From Mytilus trossulus (taxonomy: Eukaryota > Mollusca > Bivalvia > Mytilida > Mytilidae), in the NCBI RefSeq assembly GCF_036588685.1, contig NC_086375.1:39144566-39208565 (forward strand): a stretch of 64,000 bases of DNA. The letters are read 5' to 3'. Below are positions 25,801 to 34,800 of this stretch, in pieces. Numbering within the stretch: the first letter of the stretch is position 1; each line of letters opens with the position of its first letter. Made by a program: the position numbers and the translations under genes. The notes under the pieces are model-generated. The model did no database searches. It was not told the DNA's origin and worked only from the letters and a program-made list of their open reading frames with translations.

Positions 25801-28800
25801 AGCTTATACAAATATTATAAAATTCAAACAAACCAAATTGATTTATTTGAACTATTGTGTCGATTAATTTTCATCGGTGAATAAAACAAAAGTTTAAAAA
25901 ATCAATTAAACTTTAGATTTTGACTGAAAGAGAGAAAGTTGTACACAAATATACTAATAAAAATATAGTAATTTGAGCTAAAGGTTAAATATTTTCATTC
26001 CCCGCTGCATGTATTTTTAAAAAGAAACAAACGAAAGTACCTACTATCTTTCTTTTGAAAATTAATTCCTTATTTGCCGGTCCCAGGTCATGAACCTATT
26101 AGTTCAGTGCACGTGGTTGTTGTTCGTTCAAGTCTGTCATATTTGTATTGTAATTTATTTTGTTATAAATCAGGCCGTTTGAATTGAATTGTTTCAATTT
26201 TTTCACGAAGGGGCCATTTATAGCAGGCTATGGGTTTTGCATTTTTTTAACGCCGAAACCAGGTAACGTACGGATGCTTATAACTGCAAAAAAAAACAAA
26301 CCCACTTCATTTGAACTTTGGTGGATAGTTGGCTCATTGGATATCATACCACATCTCCCTTTTTTAATATATATTTATACTATTATTTCAGGAACCGAAA
26401 AAAACTCATATATGCCATGATATGAATAACAACAGTTAATTAGAGGAAATTATACGATTACAAATCATTTCTGTCTAAAAGCTTTTTCTTGTATCAAGTA
26501 TACAATTTATTTTAGATTTTCTGTTGTCTCTTTAAAAAAAAAGTATGTCGAGTTTTTTACATGGACACTCAAAATTAGAACCTGATGTAAAAATCATAGC
26601 TTTTTTCTTCTCATTGAATGATTTACTGCCTTTTCCCACGACATGCAGAATAAAATTGCTATAATCGGACTCATTTTCCAATTAAACAGTATTTTTACAT
26701 CAGAAACAAACACAACTTAAATCATTTTAGGCGATAAATCTGAAATCTTTTCTATTTTCCGATTCCGCTTTTGATTTGACATAGTTACTGACGTAGTTAA
26801 TGTAACGGAAAAGCAAGCATGTAAACACAAGAAACAACTGATGTATTTTTGTCACAAAGACATGAAGCAAACATACATTTAACTTTAAATGTTGTGAATG
26901 GAAAGCATGTTGTGCTATTATATATGGATACACGTGAGGGCGTTAGTTCGATTTGGTGTATATATTATTAACACCTAGATAAATGGTAAATGAAAAAGAA
27001 CAGATATCAATAATAAAGAAGGGTGTCTTTTTTCGCAATTTGATATCATATTACGGAAAAGCATGATAAATTCAGGATATCAAATTAAATGTAACATCAT
27101 CGTGGTATAATTTGAAAAAAAAATTCGGTTAACCACGTTTTTTTTCTTCATATGAGCTAATGTTATACGATATTTAATTTTTTTTTAATTTCCATTGGTT
27201 ACAATAAATGTTGGTTTGGTTGTATAAATTTTAAAAGGAAACGAATTATTTTATTTCATTAGCAGCTTTACGACTATGAGTTGACGTTGCTATTTGATAA
27301 ATAAAAAAGAATATGTTATTTTCAGACGTGAAAGGAAAGAACAACAACAAGCAAGATTATTCGAAGAATCACAAATAGACAATAACAATCCCATATCTAA
27401 TCCAGTGGATATACCGGAAGCACAATACCTGCCACCTGACCAAGATGGAGAACCAGCTACAAAAATCTGGACTTTCCTCCTCGACGAAGAACCATATAGC
27501 ATCGTATTCTGTAAGTGTTAATTCAGAGATCTCAAATATCAGTCTTTAAAAGATACATGTAAACAACTCTTTTGGAAATTGATTTAAATTAAGGAACATA
27601 CATACCCCTTCATGCAAAGCTCTGATGCTCATAAGCATCGTATTCTGTAAGTGCTAATTCAGAGATCTCAAACATCAGTCTTTATAAGATACATGTAAAC
27701 AACTCTTTTGGAAATTGATTTAAATTAAGGAACATACATACCCCTTCATGCAAAGCTCTGATGCTCATAAGCATCGTATTCTGTAAGTGCTAATTCAGAG
27801 ATATCAAACATCAGTCTTTATAAGATACATGTAAACAACTCTTTTGGAAATTGATTTAAATTAAGGATCATACATACCCCTTCATGCAAAGCTCTGATGC
27901 TCATAAGCATCGTATTCTGTAAGTGCTAATTCAGAGATATCAAACATCAGTCTTTATAAGAAACATGTAAACAACTCTTTTGGAAATTGATTTAAATTAA
28001 GGATCATACATACCCCTTCATGCAAAGCTCTGATGCTCATAAGCATCGTATTCTGTAAGTGATAATCAAAATCTCAAACATTAGTCTTTGTCATATACAT
28101 ATAAGCATCTCTTTTGGAAATTGATACTGTAAATTAAGAAATATACCGCATCACACAAAGTTCGGATTCATTGTCGCCATTTGGCTATACTTTTGTGTTC
28201 CGCATACATATGAAACCTATAGGATATTATTAACACTATTATAAAGTCTCATGCTTTAATCTGGATGATAATAGGCAGAAAATGGAAAATGAATTAAAAT
28301 CATCATGAGATCTCCAAGTTCTCAACTGAAAGCATAGTGAGTTGAGTGAGTTTGGTAACACTACTTCGCCCTCCAGTCTCTCTCCTATGTGAGTTCATGC
28401 GGTTACAGGCGGTTTCACAACCAATGTTGTTTGTAACTAGATTTACTGATGTTAAAACAAATTGCTATGCGCTACTCTAATAATTAAAAAATATTATATG
28501 ATTACATGTACTACACCAATGCTGATTACCAAGCATGGCATAATTTCAGCTGGCGGTTGCCAAAAATTGTCCGTTGACGAAATCTTTTAAATTATAGACA
28601 TGTTTAAACCCGTCACATTCAAAATATGCCTGCCCCAAGTCAGGAGCGTGTAGTTTAGTGCTTGTTGTTGATTCATGGCTGTCATATTTGTTTTAGGTTA
28701 ATTGTTTTGTTACAAATAAGTCCGCTATTTTTTTCGTTTAAATTATTTCAGATTTTTTACGTCGGGGTCTTTTATAGCCGACTTTACGGTATAGAGTGTT

Positions 28801-31800
28801 TTCATTGCCGACGGCCGTACGGTTACCTATATTATTGGTTACATCCACTTTATTTGCACTTTGGTAGAAAGTTGTCTTATTGGCAATCAAACCATTTTCT
28901 CATTGGGAATCATACCACTTCACACTATTTTTATATAAAAAAGGAACGAAAGATACCAGAGTGACAGTCAAACTCATAAATCGAAAATAAACTGACAACG
29001 CCATGGCTAAAAATGAAAAAGACAAACAGACAAACAATAGTTCACATGACACAACAGAGAAAACTAAAGAATATATAATTGATCAAATACTAATGCCTCT
29101 GGTTAGAATAATAATCAATTTTTAAATGGTGATCGATCAAGACAAGTCAAAGACTTACTCTAAACCAACTTATTTTCGCGGATACTTAATTTCGCGTTTG
29201 GTCCTATCTAGGCCAGTTCGCGGTTATTTAATTTCGCGATTTTATTATTTACTTGAGGTGGTTAAATTAGAAAAGATCCAAGTGATACATATTCGCGACG
29301 ATTTAAATTCGCGTTATTTTTCTACTCGCGAAAGTCGCGAAAATAAATCGCTCGCGAAAATAAGTTGGTTTACAGTATCATGTTTTAAATTATCTTACAA
29401 AAAGAAAACAAGTGTAAAGCCATATTTCGACCTTTTTATTTATTATGTCTGTTTTGTTCACGCATCATTGTAAATATAACGAAATTTGATGGGACTGTTG
29501 TAAAAGTGAGAGGTTTAGCGCTATAAAACCAGGTCCAATCCACCATTTTCTACATTTGAAAATGTCTGTACAAAGTCAGGAATATGACAGTTGTTGTCAA
29601 TTCATTCGATGCGTTTTGTCATTTGATTTAACCATGTGATTATGGACTTTCCGATTGAATTTTCCTCGGAGTTCAGTACTGTTGTGATTTTACTTCTTTT
29701 CTATTGATTACCGGTACAATAGTGTTCTTAATTTGAGCACTCAGCAGTTTTCACATATATTGACAAATATTGTTGGGGTCTGATTCAGTCAAAGTTGTCA
29801 TCATTTGATGTTTTGCTTATCTAAATTCTTTTAGAAATGCTTAGATATTGGTTTTGCGAATGTGGCTTTTAAATTTTTTATACAATGGATTAACTTTTGG
29901 ATCTGCTTACATTGGAACACCATAGATTGCAATTGTTGTCCCGATACACCTATCCTTTCAGGTTGGTTATTATGTGAATTTCTATTGTCCAATCATCCAA
30001 TGTAATGTTGTTTTGGTTGACAGATGCTGGTATATTTTGGTCGCAAGATACCATTTGAATACAAATGTTACACGCATGATGTTAAGTTTTATGTTCAACA
30101 TCATTTTGAAGCACATATTTATGTCAGTCAACAGCATACCATATGGCGGTTTATTTTCACATCCATAGGTTTCTTGTGGTCAAGTGTATGCAGAGTTTGT
30201 CTTTGGTTTTTGGATTTACCGTGTACTATCTTATGTTTTCTTCTTGTTTCAGTTACTAGGACATTCCACTAACTGCCCAAGAAACTACATTTTCTCCCTT
30301 CAAAAATAGATTTACAATTTAATGGTCTTTTAAATCATTGCATTATTATCAAATGTATCGTTTTTTCCTCTCATTATACTCATCTATAGTGTTGTGATTT
30401 CGTATTTGTTTATATTTAGAGGAAGCACTTAATCGTGTCTAAGTAACATTTAAATGCATTGATATCAATAGATATAGTCTAATACACCCGGTGAACTCCT
30501 AGAAACACGCAATTAAAGAGATTACGTCGGTCTCTTTCAATTTTACAGCATTTCAATTAATAGGCCTTTTTCATCTTTTAATTAGATAAATGATTTTGAA
30601 AAATCATCATTTGTACTATACATTTTCAAATTAGTTCTCTTCTTAAAAGGAAGAAGGAATTGCTACTAGACTTCTTTGTTCTTGCTTCGAGTTTTATAAA
30701 GCAGACAGGAAATGACGTCATAAAGACATGCTGGGCTGATCAAATATTGGTCAAGCTTTAGAATTGGCTCTAGCCAAAAACATACTTTGATTTTGGATTT
30801 TATTACAATTTATAAAAGCAATCGATCTATAAACCACATTTATGAAATACTATGATTGTAGTCCTATACACTAGAGTTCCGTTATGATGTTGTCAATTTC
30901 AAATGAAATAGATTTCCTGTGATTATCACAGTATAGAGTGACAGAATATATTTATTGATGTCTTAATGGATGAGATACAGGAGGAAGATTGATTTTAGGA
31001 AAATAAAAAAAATTCTGACGACATAAGAAAACAATAAAATTAAAATTAGTTATTTTAAGAACACAACACAAATAATGGAAACATTATTCTGTTATCGGAA
31101 AGATCTTTGTCTATATCCGTGCTCTTACGAAAATACAACCGAGATTTCGTATTCCTGATAACTTAACCATAAATAGACGTTCAATAAACTCATTAATGTA
31201 CAGAATACTTATAAAACAAGAAGTGGTATGATTGCCAATTTGACAATAATCAAGCAGAGCCCTTTTTATGTGTTTTACTGTATGTTTCTGTGTTAATTTG
31301 TATCTTTTGAAGAGTTCTCTTATAGGCACATCTCATTTACTCTCAGGACACAATTGTAGGTCATCGTACGGCCTTCAATAATTAGCAAAACCCAGACATT
31401 ATTCAGATACAAAAGGAATCATAACCATCTTATATGAAAAAGTTGAAAAAAAACACAAAAATAACCTGATTTATGGCAAAACAATAAACGTAAAGCACAT
31501 TTGATAAACAACAACAACGACAACCACTGATTGACAGGGTCCTGACTTGGGATAGGTTATTTCAACAGCGATTGGTACACTATTTACAATTAACGACAGC
31601 GGTAAATTGATTGTGAATATTTCACATTGGTCGAATAAGCAGTTCTAGATCTAGAGGAAACGGTAAGATATGAAAAGGTGAAAGGACCCCGACGTCATCA
31701 TTAAACTATAAATACGGTTATTTGGACCGTATTTTGAGCTTAATGAATATTTTAACTATCAAAAAGTTTGGAAACTGTTTTTTTTTGTTGTTGTTGAAAG

Positions 31801-34800
31801 GCAGATGTTATCAATGGCTTTCAATGCTTATAGACCTTTGTCTAAAATTGCATCAAATCCCTAATAAGAGACTAAAATGATCCAAAAATGTTCTTCCTAT
31901 ATGAAACCACAAATAAGTGGTTTAAAAATCACTTTAAAAAATATCGCATCATATTGATTTCATTCATAAATTCATAAAATAGCCGTCAGCTAAAGGCAGA
32001 CAATAACAAATAAAAACAGATTATACATTTAATAAATAAAGCGTGAATTAATCATAAAATCTGTATTATCTCGGCACACATTATGTTAAATACAAGACAC
32101 TGAGACTTTATTGATATTCGGTGCAATCTGTATTTTGATTAATATTAATAGTAAAATTATGAATAATTCTTTTGACAATTTTCAGATAAAGATACGCTTG
32201 ATGTCTACCTTAATGGTGAGGAAATGGATTGCTTGGTAAGTTTCCATGTTCTGTGCTAATTCATTGTTAAATATAACACTTAGGCCAAATAAAAAAGTGG
32301 TTCCAGTTACAAAAAAAAAGTTAGGGTGGGGAGGTAAGGATTTTTTTCTAGTTGAGTCTACGTGTGCAACATTCTGACTTTGAGTGCTTTATGAAAAACG
32401 ACAAAAAATATCTTTAGGGTATGCTTTTATTAAGACTTGAATTGATGTTAAGTTAGGATGTGTATTTTGATATATTACACATTTTAATGAAGAATACATC
32501 AATATTAAAGAACAGTAAGAAAATCTCACATGCTAGGCTTGGAGATAAAAGCATTTTTAAATGGTTGAATTTTAGGCAAAGCATGCTAGTCTCTTATAAT
32601 AAACACACTTGAAAATTGTTTGATTACAAACACAAATCTAGGACTAAAACGAAAATATATTACAAAGAAGAAGGGAAACTGAAAATGTTACAGTAAACTT
32701 TTTTGATTTAGAATTCTTAATAATCAAAACTTATCTTTTCACTAGTTATGTTGTTTTTTTGTTCAGAAGACAGTTCGGTTTTTAGTCTTTTTTAAGAAAA
32801 AAAAAAAGAGTTTTAATTCTTCATGTTATTTAATATTTGATATATGTCAATAATTCAAGTTTTATTAAACTAGTAAAGTTTTAAAAGCATTGATTAGAGT
32901 AGTGACGTTTTTATTCTCAAAGAAAAATTTTCATCAACATCAAGATATATACTCTTATTTGATATCCATCATCATTTCCTGAGGAAAGTATCCTGCAATT
33001 TGATCACAAAAAAAATCTACTATCGTAATTGCGATCTGATTGATTACTTCCTTCGTTTTACTATCGGAACCTAGTACGTATTTAGTCTTAGATGCATGAT
33101 TTTTTTTATTAGTTGTTTTATTAGTGGCTTTGAATTAGCTGTCAGATAACTGCGAGTACTCAGAGATCTTTTCCTAGTGTTTTTTTGTTTTTGGGATGTA
33201 CAAGTACCCGACCACGTCCACTTTTATGTTTGTCCATCTGATGAGTTGAGCCCTTTTTCAACTGATTTGTATAGTTCGTTATTATGTTGTACTGTTATAC
33301 CACTGTCCCAGGCTAATGGAAGGTTGAGATCCCGCTAACATGTTAAACCCCGCCACACTATGCATGTATTTGCCTGTCCAAAGTCAGGATCCGATTATTC
33401 AGTGGTTGTCGTTTGTTTATGTGTTACATATTTGTTTTTCACTCATTTTTTATATATAGATAAGACAGTTAGTTTTCTCGTTTGAATTGTTTTACATTGT
33501 TATTTTGGGGTCTATTGTAGTTGACTATGCGGTATGGACTTTGCTCATTGTTGAAGGCCGTACTTTGACCTATATAAAGGAGTAGGTCCGGTAAGAGCCC
33601 TTTTTGGCCCCAAAATATAGCAGTTTTACAAAATTGTTAAAATGAAACTTTTAGTTTTTTATGGGATAGTAGAATGGATCCGCTACATAAATATTGGTTG
33701 TTTTTGACAATACAATGCACATATATTGAGTACTAGCACCATTAAGTCATGCTAAATTACTGAAATCTTCACAATTCCAGCATTTTAGTTAAATTTTAGA
33801 CGGTTTCCGTGTAAAACGAAAGTGGCCGCATTCGTGTTCATCCAAAATATTGAGATGGAAGTTGTATTTGATGATAATACATAACATATATAAAGATTTA
33901 GGATGAACACGGATGCGGCCACTTTCATTTTTGACAAAAACTATCTGAAAAGTGACATTTTTTCGCATATTTGGTAGATTTTTCATATTTTAGCTTAAAT
34001 CGGATCGTTTTTAATGACTAAAAGAGTTAAAATCTTTCACAAACAATAATTGAATCAAATGAAATAGACACTTAAGTGTTTAAAAAGTGGTCAAAATCTT
34101 TCGTCAGATGAAACTGAAATTTGAGGCCAAAATCGGTCCTTACCGGACCTACTCCTTTGTTAATGTCTGTGTCATTTTGGTCTCTTGTGGAGAGTTGTCT
34201 CATTGGTAATCATACTACATCTTCTTATTTATATTGATAACGCTCTCGTAGTTTACAAATTGCTATTTTAGATAAGGGACTATGGATACACGTTTTGACA
34301 TTTTTAAGTCATTGCAGACGCTTGTGAAAATTTGTTTCTCATTAGCAATACTTACTGACATCTTATTTTATGTTAATTTCTAGTACCAAAAAGAATATAA
34401 CTTTACGTCCTTTGTTGAATGTCTATGTTAGGAACTTTGTTTTTCTGACGAAGTCAGTAATACTTTCAGTTTGTGACCTACTAGTATTTAAAAAGAACGC
34501 TTGTCTATGGTAATGGCGTACATGATGTCACAAATGTCTACTCTGATTGGACGAAATTACGGATTTTAACAAAAACCAACAAAAAAAGATATATGCAACA
34601 TTTGAATAAATTGAAACCCCACAAAAAACATATTACCATTAGAGGGAATAATTACTTTCATGGTATTGAAGACTCAATAAACAATCGTTGCGTCATATTG
34701 CTGTAATTTATGATACTGCGGAAGCACTGGAGATTTTTTGAAAAAGGTTAAACATGTTTTACTCCTACATATGTGTGTTCTAAGAGTTGAATGTTACAGT

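Noticed and set aside
27499-28170. Regular 136-bp array considered as a CRISPR-like array.
   Set aside because: The units are continuous with no spacers, and the context is a eukaryotic intron.
29126-29473. 115-codon frame with repeated SRxxS-type wording.
   Set aside because: It spans the TTCGCG-rich MITE; the repeated residues come from the repeated DNA motif.
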